DNA from: JAAXHH01 sp965225915
GTDB taxonomy: Bacteria > JAAXHH01
Direction of reading: 5' to 3'
Assembly: GCA_965225915.1 (NCBI GenBank)
Contig: OZ245326.1
Coordinates: forward strand, 1,674,001-1,738,000
Length of the DNA stretch: 64,000 nucleotides
Position 1 is the first letter of the stretch, and each line of letters begins with the position of its first letter. The notes below the pieces were generated by a model that did not search any database, was not told the origin of the DNA, and was given only the letters and a program-made list of their open reading frames with translations. Made by a program: the position numbers and the translations under genes. This document shows, piece by piece, positions 42,019-51,277 of this stretch.

Positions 42019-43008
42019 ATGAACCTCATCGGCAGTGGCATCGAGTTGGAACTGGTTCCTGTCGCATGCGCGGTCTGTGGAAGTTCCGACCCCAACCCGA
42101 CCCCCGTTTTTGAAGGTTACGACTTCGAGTACCGGACCTGCGACAATAAGTTTCGGTTTGTCGCGTGTGCGGAGTGCGGCCACGTGTATCTTTCGCCCGG
42201 GCTAAAACACCAGGACATCGATAGAATCTATCCCAAAAAATACCTGCCACGCAGCATAACTCCGGCCTATCCGGCATTTAGACCGGTCAGGTGGCTAAAA
42301 ACGAGTGTTTTCGACCGGGGATGGATACGAACAGTACTTTCAGGTCTCCGAGAACGATCAAATGTCCTGGAAATCGGTGCCGGTTCCGGTAGCCAGCTGA
42401 CATATCTTGCGTCCATAACGCCATTTCCGATCAGGCTTCATGCCAACGAACTGGTTTTTGATCCCGCGGTCCGTGCCTCACTGCGCGCCCGTAGTATCGA
42501 GATGCTCGAAGGACCGCTTGAGCGGCTTGTTTGTCCAGTTCGATTCGATGCCATCATCTGTATGCATGTTATCGAACACGTTTTCGATCCTGAGAAAATG
42601 TGGGAATGGATCTCGGAGCATCTGGCTCCAGGGGGGATACTCTACCTGGAATCACCAGACCTGAATGCGCCGGCCCGTTATCTTTTCAGGAACTATTGGG
42701 CCTCTCTTTCCTTCCCCCGTCACTTTCATCTATTTTCGCGAAGTATACTCGCCGGTTTAGTTAGAAGCAACAGGCTTGAAATCGTCTCCCATCATGCCGT
42801 GGTCGAGGCGAGTGCCTGGATCGTCAGCATCCGCAACAGACTGGGGTTCAACATCGATAGCCGGCGTAAAGGCCTATTAAGCTTGATTGGCTACAAGAGT
42901 TTGCTGTCCCGGACTGTATTCAGCGCGATCGACCTGATGTGCATGATGTTGGGATGTTCAACGTCGACCCAAGCGCTGATCGCCCGAAAACCTGAAGGGG
43001 ACGGTTGA
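42019..43008 (+). CDS. Class I SAM-dependent methyltransferase with N-terminal Cys motif
   Basis: A 329-residue protein. The N terminus holds two CxxC pairs (CAVCGSSD at about 13-16, CAECGHVY at about 51-54), probably a zinc site. The methyltransferase core has motif I VLEIGAGSGSQL, then FDAIICMHVIEHVFDPEKM and LAPGGILYLESPDL. This layout is seen in sugar or lipid methyltransferases of surface-glycan clusters. Base composition is more AT-rich than the atp genes before it, and it is followed by glycan genes on the other strand. The substrate is unknown. Confidence 0.85.
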   Translation: MNLIGSGIELELVPVACAVCGSSDPNPTPVFEGYDFEYRTCDNKFRFVACAECGHVYLSPGLKHQDIDRIYPKKYLPRSITPAYPAFRPVRWLKTSVFDRGWIRTVLSGLRERSNVLEIGAGSGSQLTYLASITPFPIRLHANELVFDPAVRASLRARSIEMLEGPLERLVCPVRFDAIICMHVIEHVFDPEKMWEWISEHLAPGGILYLESPDLNAPARYLFRNYWASLSFPRHFHLFSRSILAGLVRSNRLEIVSHHAVVEASAWIVSIRNRLGFNIDSRRKGLLSLIGYKSLLSRTVFSAIDLMCMMLGCSTSTQALIARKPEGDG

Positions 43009-43047
43009 TTCGGATATTACCGCGGTCGGAGTTTCCGCAGTGTTTGT

Positions 43048-43830
43048 CTACTCATTTCTTAGAAAAGCCAGCTTCCCGATAGCCCGGCGAAACCCGTCCT
43101 TCAGGACTGGCTCGTCGCCCCCGATTAGGAGCAGACGGACGCCCTCTGCTACCTGTCGCTGGACGTTCTCTTCGTCATCCATGGATCCGAGCAGAGGATG
43201 GCCGACGGGTTTGCCCGAGCGCTGGCCGGCTTCCCGCACGCGGCGGAGCGCGTCGATGTAGGCGGTATGGTCGAACCGGAAGGGGATGCCGAGGGAGAAA
43301 CACAGGTCCACCGGGCCCACGATACAACCGTCCACCCCCTCAACGTCCATAATGCCATCAATGTTCTCGACAGCTTCGGCCGTTTCTATGATCGGCACAT
43401 ACATCACGGTGTCATCGATCTCAGCGGTATATACCTCTTCGAACAGTCCATATCCCGTTGCGCGGTGGGGTCCCCATCCCCGCGTGCCCCGCGGGGGATA
43501 GCGGCAGGCGTCCGCCCCGATTCGGGCTTCCTCTGGCGTGTTTACGAAGGGAACGACGATCCCCAGGGCACCCATGTCCAGGTACAGCTTGATCAGGTCC
43601 GGATCGGTGCGGGCGACGCGAACGACGGGCGTGGCCGGCGTGCATCCTACCGCCTGGATCTGAGCCTGCACCGATACCGGTGTCTGCGGCGCATGTTCCG
43701 AGTCGATCAGGATCCAGTCGAACCCGGACAATCCCGCCAACTCCGCGATGGCAGGCGATCCAAACCTAAGCTGTGTGCCGAATGCGGGGTTCCCTGTTTC
43801 CAGCTGTTTCTTGAGGAGGCTGTTCATCAT
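43048..43830 (-). CDS. HpcH/HpaI-family class II aldolase
   Basis: A 260-residue HpaI/citrate-lyase-beta-like aldolase. Catalytic His46 is in LIDSEHAP, Arg71 in VVRVART, and the metal ligands Glu149 (PIIET) and Asp175 (GPVDL) are in place, so it is probably active. The family cleaves 2-keto-3-deoxy or 4-hydroxy-2-oxo acids to pyruvate plus an aldehyde. Its ATG overlaps the stop of the upstream dioxygenase gene by 4 bp, which couples their translation. The natural substrate cannot be read. Confidence 0.9.
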   Translation of the reverse strand: MMNSLLKKQLETGNPAFGTQLRFGSPAIAELAGLSGFDWILIDSEHAPQTPVSVQAQIQAVGCTPATPVVRVARTDPDLIKLYLDMGALGIVVPFVNTPEEARIGADACRYPPRGTRGWGPHRATGYGLFEEVYTAEIDDTVMYVPIIETAEAVENIDGIMDVEGVDGCIVGPVDLCFSLGIPFRFDHTAYIDALRRVREAGQRSGKPVGHPLLGSMDDEENVQRQVAEGVRLLLIGGDEPVLKDGFRRAIGKLAFLRNE

Positions 43831-44627
43831 GTATCGCTCGCGGCAACATCCTGGAAGTACCCCAGTTCAAGGAGGCGGTCCAGCCATCGTTGCCGTTTCG
43901 GACTGCCCTCTGGATTGGCGAGCCAGTACGGATCGATCAGGGGATCGTTCGGACGGTTAAATTGGGCGGTAGTCTTGGTGTTGTTCGCCCCCTGGTTTCG
44001 CGTGGTTTCGGTTTCTTCCGCCGTCCTCGGATTGTTGTAGTACACGCAGGTGCACATACGCCTGTCGCTGGATCCCCCGTAGCTGGCGTGCCACAACCGG
44101 ATATCGAAACCCACCACATCGCCTGGTTCCGAAGCACAGACGTGGGAAGGTACATCCTCGATAGGCAGGTCGAGGTCGGGCATCACCCGCTTCAGTTCGC
44201 CATGATAAGGGTTGCGGTGAGAACCCGGTATGACGCGCAGCGCCCCGGATTCCGGCCCGACGGGTTGCAAATAAAAAGCAAACTTGATGCCGTACTGGTG
44301 TAAGCTGTGGGTATCAGGATGCCATCTCGTATCGCCCACGTAACGGTTCGCGTCGGTCACGATGCCCAGCGTATCCTCGCCGTAGAGTTGTTCAGCGACG
44401 CCACAAAACCGGGGGTCTTCCAAAAGACTCGTGAAAAGGGGCGTAGATCGTCCCATCATGGTGACCCAGTGACGGACGGAACCGTCGAAAGGCAGGTGGC
44501 GATAGGCCGATTCCAGCCCATGGTCGAACTCATTGTTGAGTACGGTCAGTTCATCCGATGTAAAGACCTGACGCAGGACCACGAAACCGAAGGTCTTGTA
44601 GTGCTGGTACTGCTGTTCGGTTAACAT
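43827..44627 (-). CDS. Phytanoyl-CoA dioxygenase (PhyH) family protein
   Basis: A 266-residue Fe(II)/2-oxoglutarate oxygenase. The metal triad His103-x-Asp105 (RWHPDTHS) and His180 (RLWHASYGG), and the 2-oxoglutarate-binding Arg190, are all present. GALRVIPGSHRNPY is the family's PGSH motif. It hydroxylates small molecules; related proteins act on lipids, phosphonates, ectoine or natural products. I chose ATG 44627, with GGAGG upstream; an ATG 15 bp further upstream overlaps that site. It is coupled to the aldolase. Confidence 0.88.
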   Translation of the reverse strand: MLTEQQYQHYKTFGFVVLRQVFTSDELTVLNNEFDHGLESAYRHLPFDGSVRHWVTMMGRSTPLFTSLLEDPRFCGVAEQLYGEDTLGIVTDANRYVGDTRWHPDTHSLHQYGIKFAFYLQPVGPESGALRVIPGSHRNPYHGELKRVMPDLDLPIEDVPSHVCASEPGDVVGFDIRLWHASYGGSSDRRMCTCVYYNNPRTAEETETTRNQGANNTKTTAQFNRPNDPLIDPYWLANPEGSPKRQRWLDRLLELGYFQDVAASDT

Positions 44628-44660
44628 GACGACTTCCTCCATCCATGGGTAGAAGCACGA

Positions 44661-45374
44661 CTAAATACGGCGCAACAGACCCTGTATGCGCAGCCACCAG
44701 ACGATCCAGACCGCTTCGTGTATCACGCCCTGGGAGAGCTTCGAAGTACCCGATCGACGATCAACGAAGATAATGGGGATTTCTTGCAGCCGATATCCCT
44801 TTCGCCAGCACCGGAAATTCATCTCGATCTGGAACGCGTATCCGTCGGACCGTACGTCATCTAGTTCAATATTCTCAAGCACTTCGCGCCGGAAACACTT
44901 GTACCCGCTGGTAGTGTCCCGGATGGTCATGCCCGTAACCAGGCGGGTGTATATGTTGGCGAAGTAGCTCAGCAGCAACCGGGACATGGGCCAGTTTACC
45001 ACGTTGATGCCGCTGATGTACCGGGATCCGATAACTACGTCGCAGGCCTGTATCTGCTCTATGAATTTAGGAATCATGGCGGGGTCGTGGGAAAAGTCCG
45101 CGTCCATCTCGAAAACGCAGTCCACGTCCTGCTGGACTGCGTACTTGAAGCCCGCAACGTACGCCGAGCCCAGTCCGAGCTTGGCGGGGCGGTGCAGGAC
45201 GCTGATCCGGTCGTTTTCACTGGCCATCTCGTCGACCAGTTTCCCGGTTCCGTCCGGGGAATTGTCGTCCACCACGAGCACACGGATACACGGATCCAGC
45301 GCCATCAATTCGGGCAAAAGGCGCTGGATGTTCTCCAGTTCGTTGTAGGTGGGAATGATGATCAAAGATTTCAT
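44661..45374 (-). CDS. GT2 family glycosyltransferase, dolichol/polyprenol-phosphate mannosyltransferase-like
   Basis: A 237-residue GT-A enzyme of the DPM1 type. It has IIIPTYNELENI at the start, nucleotide-binding VLVVDDNSPDGT, the metal-binding DADFSHDP, and the acceptor-side RDTTSGYKCFRREVL. It lacks the C-terminal membrane helices of DPM1-GtrB fusions. It would load a sugar onto a polyprenyl phosphate for use by a membrane glycosyltransferase. The YfhO-like gene lies just upstream on the same strand with an 18-bp gap and is a plausible user. Confidence 0.88.
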   Translation of the reverse strand: MKSLIIIPTYNELENIQRLLPELMALDPCIRVLVVDDNSPDGTGKLVDEMASENDRISVLHRPAKLGLGSAYVAGFKYAVQQDVDCVFEMDADFSHDPAMIPKFIEQIQACDVVIGSRYISGINVVNWPMSRLLLSYFANIYTRLVTGMTIRDTTSGYKCFRREVLENIELDDVRSDGYAFQIEMNFRCWRKGYRLQEIPIIFVDRRSGTSKLSQGVIHEAVWIVWWLRIQGLLRRI

Positions 45375-45392
45375 GGTTTATATGTAAGGGAG

Positions 45393-47852
45393 TTATGGTC
45401 TTTTCGTCATGCGCTTTCTGATGCGCAATGCACCCGCGCCGATCAGCCCAACCAGGACCAGCGCACTGGCTATCCGGCTCACCAGATGGCCTATGTTGAA
45501 GCTCGACGGGTCGAACGTCATTACTACGTCATGGCGGCCCTCAGGTACGACCACTGAGCGCAGCACGTAGTTGGTTTTGTAGATCTCCGCGGGATCTCCG
45601 TCGATCGTGGCGCTCCACCCCGCTGGATAATAGATCTCGCTCAGCACCAGCACGCAAGGCGCGGCGGCTTCCACCATCATATCGATACGGTGCGGCGTGT
45701 GAAGGGTGATTTCCACGGACGAGTCGCCCAATGGACCGAGCTCGTCCTCGACCGGTTTTTCCAAAATTGCAAACTCGTCGGGTCTGAAGCCAGGATCTTT
45801 CAACGCATCGAAGATAGCCTTCTTGTCCGCCATGACCTTTACACTGTCCACCAGGAAAGCCCGTGGCAGGGCGGCTTCGTTCCGGTACAGATGCCTGTCA
45901 CCGGATTCGGCCACGGGGGTGAGTGTGTTCTCCGGGAGCGGCTGCCGGGTTACCAGGTACCGGGTGTTCAGCATGTTCAACACGGGAAAGGTATTGAACC
46001 CGACCTCCTCCAGGAGTTCCTGGTAGATGCCCAGCTTGGCGGCGTGGTAGCCTCCCACGGTTGATATGCCGAAATAACCGTACTCGTTCGATGTGAACTC
46101 GGAGACCGGCATGATGCGATAGAGGCTCTCGTCGGACTTCAACGCCTGCACGATTTCGTTGTCACGACCTTCATAGTAGGCTTCAATCCTGCCAGGCGCA
46201 TGTTCGGGGTTCACCACCTGCGAAGCCACGAGAAAAAGGTCGATGACCACGAGCCCGCTGATACCCGCGGTAAACAGAACCGGGCTGGATTTCCGCGTGG
46301 CGTACAGCAGTCCGCAGGCCGCGCACATGAACAGTGCCATAGTCCACAGATCTCCCATGAACATGTCGAAGCGCAGGGCATTCAGCCGGGCATGGTAGTC
46401 CGCGTTGTCGACAAGCGCTGAGCGTGCTCCGTGTTCAATGTCCGCCTGCAGGTAGATACCAGTCATGAAGGACTGGAAGGAGGATTCGAAGACGGTCAGC
46501 AGCAGGACCAGCAGCATCACAGTGGCGGCAGCGGTGCACAGGACCCTTGCGAAGGACCTCAGTCTGTCCCTGCCTGCCCGTATGTGTTCAATTATGGCAT
46601 GCATCCCGTAGCCCGCCAGGAGGGCGACAGAAAACTGCAGGAGCACCAGGATCATGACAGGGGCCCGGAACTTGGCGAAGAAGGGGATGAAGTGTAGCAT
46701 GACGTAGGATACGGGAGGCAGATGCCGTCCGAAGGAGACCAGTAGCGCCAGTACGACCGCTGTGACGAGAAATACGGTCATGCGCGAGTGGCGCAGGACA
46801 ACACCGGATACCGCCAGTACGATGACGACGACGCCCAGGTAGTTCGGGAAATCGGTGAAGGGCATGGCTCCCCAGTAGAATTGACCGCCGAATCCGGCGA
46901 AGGAGGGGATGACGAAAGTGAACATCTCGGCGGGCGGAAATGACCAGCTTGTGGCGAAGGGGACGTTGACGCTGCTGCCGCCAACGGACAGGTTCCGCGC
47001 TGAGTGCTGAGCGTATTCCTGCATGGGGAAGACCAGCACCGCCGCCACGGCAATCGCCAGTACGACACCGCCCGTAAACAACGCTGATTTTCTCATTATG
47101 GTTTTTAAGGGCGTATTGTCCCGCAATTCGATTATCACAACATACACGGCGTACAGTCCGATCAGCATGGCGGTATAGAAGGCGATCTGTGGATGAAAGG
47201 AACATAGTTGGGAGCCGAAGGCGCCGCCGAGCAATACTGCATCGAATGGCCGCCCGCGATCAAAAACCCGGTAAGTGGCCAGGAAGATGAGGGGCACGTG
47301 CATGAAGCAGATGAACCGGTTGGCGTGTTCCGTCGCCATCATGTGGGTGGAAAACACGAAGGCCACTGCCGCTACGAAGGATGCCGCCCGCGATAGCGAC
47401 AACGCGCGTCCCAGGAAATACATGGAAACAGCGCCAAGAAGCAGGTGAAAGAAGAACCGGCCGTGCAGCGCGGAGATAAGCCGGTCCGGCAGAGTGGTGT
47501 TTACCAGCGCCTCGAAACTGTATTGCAGATGGTGGTACGTTCCGCTGGCCTGGAAGGGCATGCCCCCGAAGATGTGGGGGTACCACAGAGGTGTCTCGTT
47601 GTATCGTTCCTCGAAATCGAGGGCGAACCGGTTAAATGGGGCGCCTTGGGTGATAACGTCGGGGGTGATATCTGATTTGCCTTCGATGATGTAACCGCGG
47701 TACACGAATATAGCCAGCACCGCGATAGCCACACAGAACAGGGCGTCCAGGACGACCGGATGAAGGCTACGGACCGTGCGTTCTTGATGCGGCCTGTCCG
47801 GTCCGCGGTTTCTGCGCTGCGCAGATCGCGATTGTGTGTTATTCTTCGCCAT
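45393..47852 (-). CDS. YfhO-family polytopic membrane protein (GT-C-like)
   Basis: An 819-residue integral membrane protein with a basic cytoplasmic N terminus, about 12 membrane segments and a C-terminal extracytoplasmic beta-rich region (LYRNEAALPRAFLVDSVKVM, LVLSEIYYPAGWSATIDGDP). The first loop holds DITPDVITQGAPFNRFALDF and the FGGMPFQ segment typical of YfhO, a family related to GT-C glycosyltransferases that glycosylate teichoic or other surface polymers in Firmicutes. ATG 47852 is preceded by AAAGGG. It probably uses polyprenyl-phosphate sugar made by the adjacent DPM1-like enzyme. Confidence 0.8.
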   Translation of the reverse strand: MAKNNTQSRSAQRRNRGPDRPHQERTVRSLHPVVLDALFCVAIAVLAIFVYRGYIIEGKSDITPDVITQGAPFNRFALDFEERYNETPLWYPHIFGGMPFQASGTYHHLQYSFEALVNTTLPDRLISALHGRFFFHLLLGAVSMYFLGRALSLSRAASFVAAVAFVFSTHMMATEHANRFICFMHVPLIFLATYRVFDRGRPFDAVLLGGAFGSQLCSFHPQIAFYTAMLIGLYAVYVVIIELRDNTPLKTIMRKSALFTGGVVLAIAVAAVLVFPMQEYAQHSARNLSVGGSSVNVPFATSWSFPPAEMFTFVIPSFAGFGGQFYWGAMPFTDFPNYLGVVVIVLAVSGVVLRHSRMTVFLVTAVVLALLVSFGRHLPPVSYVMLHFIPFFAKFRAPVMILVLLQFSVALLAGYGMHAIIEHIRAGRDRLRSFARVLCTAAATVMLLVLLLTVFESSFQSFMTGIYLQADIEHGARSALVDNADYHARLNALRFDMFMGDLWTMALFMCAACGLLYATRKSSPVLFTAGISGLVVIDLFLVASQVVNPEHAPGRIEAYYEGRDNEIVQALKSDESLYRIMPVSEFTSNEYGYFGISTVGGYHAAKLGIYQELLEEVGFNTFPVLNMLNTRYLVTRQPLPENTLTPVAESGDRHLYRNEAALPRAFLVDSVKVMADKKAIFDALKDPGFRPDEFAILEKPVEDELGPLGDSSVEITLHTPHRIDMMVEAAAPCVLVLSEIYYPAGWSATIDGDPAEIYKTNYVLRSVVVPEGRHDVVMTFDPSSFNIGHLVSRIASALVLVGLIGAGALRIRKRMTKRP

Positions 47853-47909
47853 GAATACCCTTTAGTGGTCCGGTTTCGACGTAATGATACGAGGACACAA
47901 CCGGTGAAA

Positions 47910-48833
47910 TCAACCGGTTTTTGAAGTGATCGGAGTGGTGAAACCTTCCTTTAGCCCACGATGAAGAGCGCGAAGATGGGACCACTTTCGATGGACGATT
48001 AGGAGAACAATTGGCCGTAGATAGCGGTACAGGATAAAGTAGGGCATAAACGCGAATAGAAAAGGAAAGAACGAAACGTGTTTTCGGGCGAACAGAATCC
48101 TGCTTCGTACCATATGGTGCATGTAGAAGGGACTGCCCAATCCAGCGGTCTTTGAGCCCTTGTGGTGGATCACGGCCGCCGGTACAAACGCTAAGCGAAA
48201 ACCAGCCTTGCAAGCCCGGTATCCCCAGTCAAAGTCATCGAAGAAGTGAAAAAAGTCTTCGTCCATCAGACCAACTTTCTCAATTACAGCCCGGCTGATG
48301 AGAAGCGCCGTGCCAGTGATGTACGGCATATCGGATGAATTATCGTGCTGACCCCGATCCTCTTCCCCATGTCCGACAAGAAAGCCCTGTGCCAACCACG
48401 GTATCGTGCGTGTACCTGCGGAATCGAGCACGTTATTCTTACCATACCGGTAGATTTTCGGTCCAGCCATTCCGATGTTCTCTTCCCTTTCCGCCGCAGC
48501 GACGAGGATCGTCAGTACATCGGGCTCAGCTACCGTGTCGTTATTCAACAGGAAGACATAATCTGTTTCGGTCGTGAGCGCGTGGCGTATACCCATGTTA
48601 CTGCCGACGACGAATCCCATGTTTTGGGCGTTTCGAATCAATGTAATCGGCATGTTCTCACTGCCCCAGCGTTCAATGGCATCGGGCGACCCGTCGGTTG
48701 AACCATTGTCCACGCAAACGATGGAAAAGGACGGGTAGGTCATGTGGGAGACGGACCTCAGGCATTCCAAAGTATGTCGCTTCTGGTTCCAATTGGTTAT
48801 GATGATGGTGACGTGGGGAGTGGGCTGAATCAT
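47910..48833 (-). CDS. GT2 family glycosyltransferase (rhamnosyltransferase-like)
   Basis: A 307-residue GT-A enzyme with VTIIITNWNQKRHTLECLRSV, IVCVDNGSTDGS, the DxD-type FLLNNDTVAEPD and the acceptor/catalytic HFFDDFDWGYRACKAG motif. A C-terminal hydrophobic stretch (FFPFLFAFMPYFILYRYL) probably anchors it to the membrane. It belongs with the surface-glycan genes. Lower GC than the housekeeping genes suggests transfer. Confidence 0.88.
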   Translation of the reverse strand: MIQPTPHVTIIITNWNQKRHTLECLRSVSHMTYPSFSIVCVDNGSTDGSPDAIERWGSENMPITLIRNAQNMGFVVGSNMGIRHALTTETDYVFLLNNDTVAEPDVLTILVAAAEREENIGMAGPKIYRYGKNNVLDSAGTRTIPWLAQGFLVGHGEEDRGQHDNSSDMPYITGTALLISRAVIEKVGLMDEDFFHFFDDFDWGYRACKAGFRLAFVPAAVIHHKGSKTAGLGSPFYMHHMVRSRILFARKHVSFFPFLFAFMPYFILYRYLRPIVLLIVHRKWSHLRALHRGLKEGFTTPITSKTG

Positions 48834-48892
48834 ATTGTTCGAGTTTGTTTACCGTTGATAGGGTACTGGCTTAGACGAAGTACCGGTAGAAT

Positions 48893-49768
48893 TCAGGGTT
48901 TCCCCTTCACGCAGGGAAGCTCGGCCAAAACGAGTTGATCGAGATCAGTGCCTGTGTAAATCACTTCGAGGATAGTGACCTCGAATCCACTATCGCGAAG
49001 CACTTCCTGCATCTTCTCCCGGTCAGGTTCCCGGGTAGAGTTTGTATGGTGGGTTTCCATTACTATACGGTCGATACGCTGAAGGACCTTTTGCTCCGTA
49101 CTCAACAGGATGTCATACTCGCTTCACTCGCAGTCGATCTTCAGCAGATCGATACGATCAACCGGAAGGCTTGCCAATATGTCCCCCAATGTCGTGCACT
49201 CTACTTCCTGGAAATCCCCTTTGTTCCCCAGGATGGAATGTCCCCCGGAGTTTCCTTCCGACAGGAAAAGTATTTCCGAACCACCCGTTCCAGTTACCGC
49301 CTTGTTCGATGGCTGAATGCCCAATGCCGGATTCTGCCGGGCATTCTCCTTGAGCAAAGCGTAATTGGAACACTCCGGTTCGTAAGAATAAACCCTGGCG
49401 TTGCGACAAAGTGACGCGCAGACCACAGCGAAGATGCCGATATGCGCCCCGATATCCACGACCACCATGTCGTCTCTCGCAATACGTTTTAGCCGGTACT
49501 GATCGCGAAACAGATTCTCAGCAAGTACGGTGAGATCGGCGTTGTGCCGGCTGACAGATGATCGCATGGAGATCATTGCCCCGGACCGCAGTTCCACCGT
49601 TACCTTTTTCACCGAACCTGTCCACAGTATACGAAAGATATCACTCGGGCGTTTAAAGTGTCGCAACGCGCAGCGTATGGTTCTGAATCGTGACCGCGCC
49701 ATCCTGAAGGGGAACGATCGATACGCCTGCGACAACAGACTCTTGTTTCTATTTTCTGGTTCATTCAT
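48893..49768 (-). pseudogene. FkbM-family methyltransferase, interrupted by an in-frame stop
   Basis: The minus frame reads a continuous FkbM methyltransferase of about 291 residues (motif I VVDIGAHIGIFAVV, YSYEPECSNYALL, SKIDCE-type LLKIDCE, then SEYDILLSTEQKVLQRID) broken by a TGA at 49124-49126. The stop sits exactly where the family has Gly in its conserved DCEG motif, so GGA to TGA is the simplest change. The downstream part stays in frame to a stop at 48893. The first piece of 214 residues lacks the C-terminal third and is unlikely to work. TGA serves as a normal stop for many other genes here, so recoding is unlikely. A sequencing error remains possible. Confidence 0.75.
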
Positions 49769-49772
49769 TGGC

Positions 49773-51239
49773 TTATTCCGACTTTGTCGTTGCCGAGGGG
49801 TTTAATCTTCTAAGCCAACCCCGAACGAACTCTTTCTCCGGTTTCTCCAGTAGGGAAAACGCGTAGTAGAGGTAGACCGCCGAACCAACTAGGATCAGGG
49901 CGACACTGACCTCGATCCGATCCAGGGTCCATCGCGCCGCGCCGAAGAAGATAGCCGGGGTGGCGACTAGGCCGGCATAGGGTTTCCACGGGAAGATTCG
50001 TCCGACGGTCGTTTCAAGCAACCGGGCGTACCGGACCAGGTAGTAGATCCAACCCGCGGCGGTTCCGCAGAGGGTAGCCAGGGCCGCTCCCCACAGGCCG
50101 AAGGCGTTGATGAAGACCAGGTTGCCTGCAAGGTTGACGATAAGCATCGCCACGGCGGCCTGGACGATGATCGCGTTCCGGTTGAGGGCCCGGGCCAGTA
50201 CGTCCGGACTGTTGAACCGGAGTAGTAGGATCAGGGCGTAGATCCCCAGTACCCGGTGACCTTCGAAGTAGGTTTCGGGAAGGATGAGCCGGTACAGCAC
50301 GTCGGAGAAGAGAAAGACGAATATGCCCGCCGGGATGTTGACGATCATGCCGTGCAGGGAGCATTTGCGCCAGAGGGCGGCCATGCTCGGGTAATCGCCT
50401 CCTTCCACGTATCCCACGTAGGTGGAAAAGAGCACCGACCCGAAGACCGCGACAATGATGCCGGCAATGGGCAGTTCGATGGCAGAAACGCTGTAGATCG
50501 CGAAACTGGAAGCGCCCAGGAATGCGCTGATCATGATCTTGTCCAGGCTCGCGTTGATGAAGGGTATGAATCCGGCTATGCCCAGTCCCAAGGCGTAGTT
50601 GTACTGGGCCCTGGTCTCGATGCCCCTTATACGAACGGACAGCAGCTTCCTGTTGATCAATACGATTCCGTAAAGGATGGACTGGAAGGCCTCCAGGACG
50701 ACGATCAGGAGAATGAGTCCGTAGATCGACACGATCAGGCCGGAGAACAGGACAATGGCGATGACCAGGATACGGAAAAGGTGCTGAAACACGCGTAGTC
50801 CGCTGGCGGCGGCGGTGTGATCGCCCCCGACCAGGACGTTGTGGGCCGTCAGGTTGACGAACAGAAACAGGGCTATCAGGAGGTAGGCGCCCACCTCGCG
50901 CAGATAGGGCGCCAGTTCCGTGTGGACGAGCACGTAAGGTTTGAGGAGGGTGTGGAACAGGAGCAGGATGAACAGGAAGATCCCGGTGCAGGTAACGAGG
51001 GTGTTTCCCACGTACTTCCTGGCGTCCGGTGCGAATTTACCCGCTATGAAGTAGAAGACGCTCTCGATCATCCCCATGGCGAACAGGGACGCGAAACCGA
51101 CGGTCAGGATGCCGTACCGGTAGGGGGCCAGGTTTTCCGGGTCGAAGAAATGCGCGACGACGATCGACTGGAAAACCTGGAATACGCTGGCAGTCAGCAG
51201 CGCGGCGTAGAGTAAGACGGCGGCGTTTCGCTTTGACAT
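49773..51239 (-). CDS. Polysaccharide flippase (MATE/Wzx superfamily)
   Basis: A 488-residue protein with about 12-14 membrane helices spread along its length. It resembles the MVF/Wzx oligosaccharide flippases that move lipid-linked glycans across the inner membrane: repeated helical blocks, LGLGIAGFIPFINASLDKIMI and a Gly/Arg loop pattern. It is upstream of the FkbM-GT2-YfhO-DPM1 genes on the same strand, completing a small glycan-assembly locus. No polymerase (Wzy) is evident. Confidence 0.8.
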   Translation of the reverse strand: MSKRNAAVLLYAALLTASVFQVFQSIVVAHFFDPENLAPYRYGILTVGFASLFAMGMIESVFYFIAGKFAPDARKYVGNTLVTCTGIFLFILLLFHTLLKPYVLVHTELAPYLREVGAYLLIALFLFVNLTAHNVLVGGDHTAAASGLRVFQHLFRILVIAIVLFSGLIVSIYGLILLIVVLEAFQSILYGIVLINRKLLSVRIRGIETRAQYNYALGLGIAGFIPFINASLDKIMISAFLGASSFAIYSVSAIELPIAGIIVAVFGSVLFSTYVGYVEGGDYPSMAALWRKCSLHGMIVNIPAGIFVFLFSDVLYRLILPETYFEGHRVLGIYALILLLRFNSPDVLARALNRNAIIVQAAVAMLIVNLAGNLVFINAFGLWGAALATLCGTAAGWIYYLVRYARLLETTVGRIFPWKPYAGLVATPAIFFGAARWTLDRIEVSVALILVGSAVYLYYAFSLLEKPEKEFVRGWLRRLNPSATTKSE

Positions 51240-51277
51240 GGGCCCGTCAGGCGATGGACCGGCACCGGCTGGATGGC

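Noticed and set aside
49124..49126. Reassignment of TGA to glycine, suggested by TGA at a conserved Gly of the FkbM gene and another in-frame TGA at 1448
   Set aside because: Many clear genes here end at TGA exactly at their family's expected C terminus (for example folC, ruvB, queA, ispF), and a TAG lesion is also present in the 1034-2257 pseudogene. Decay or error explains the TGAs better.
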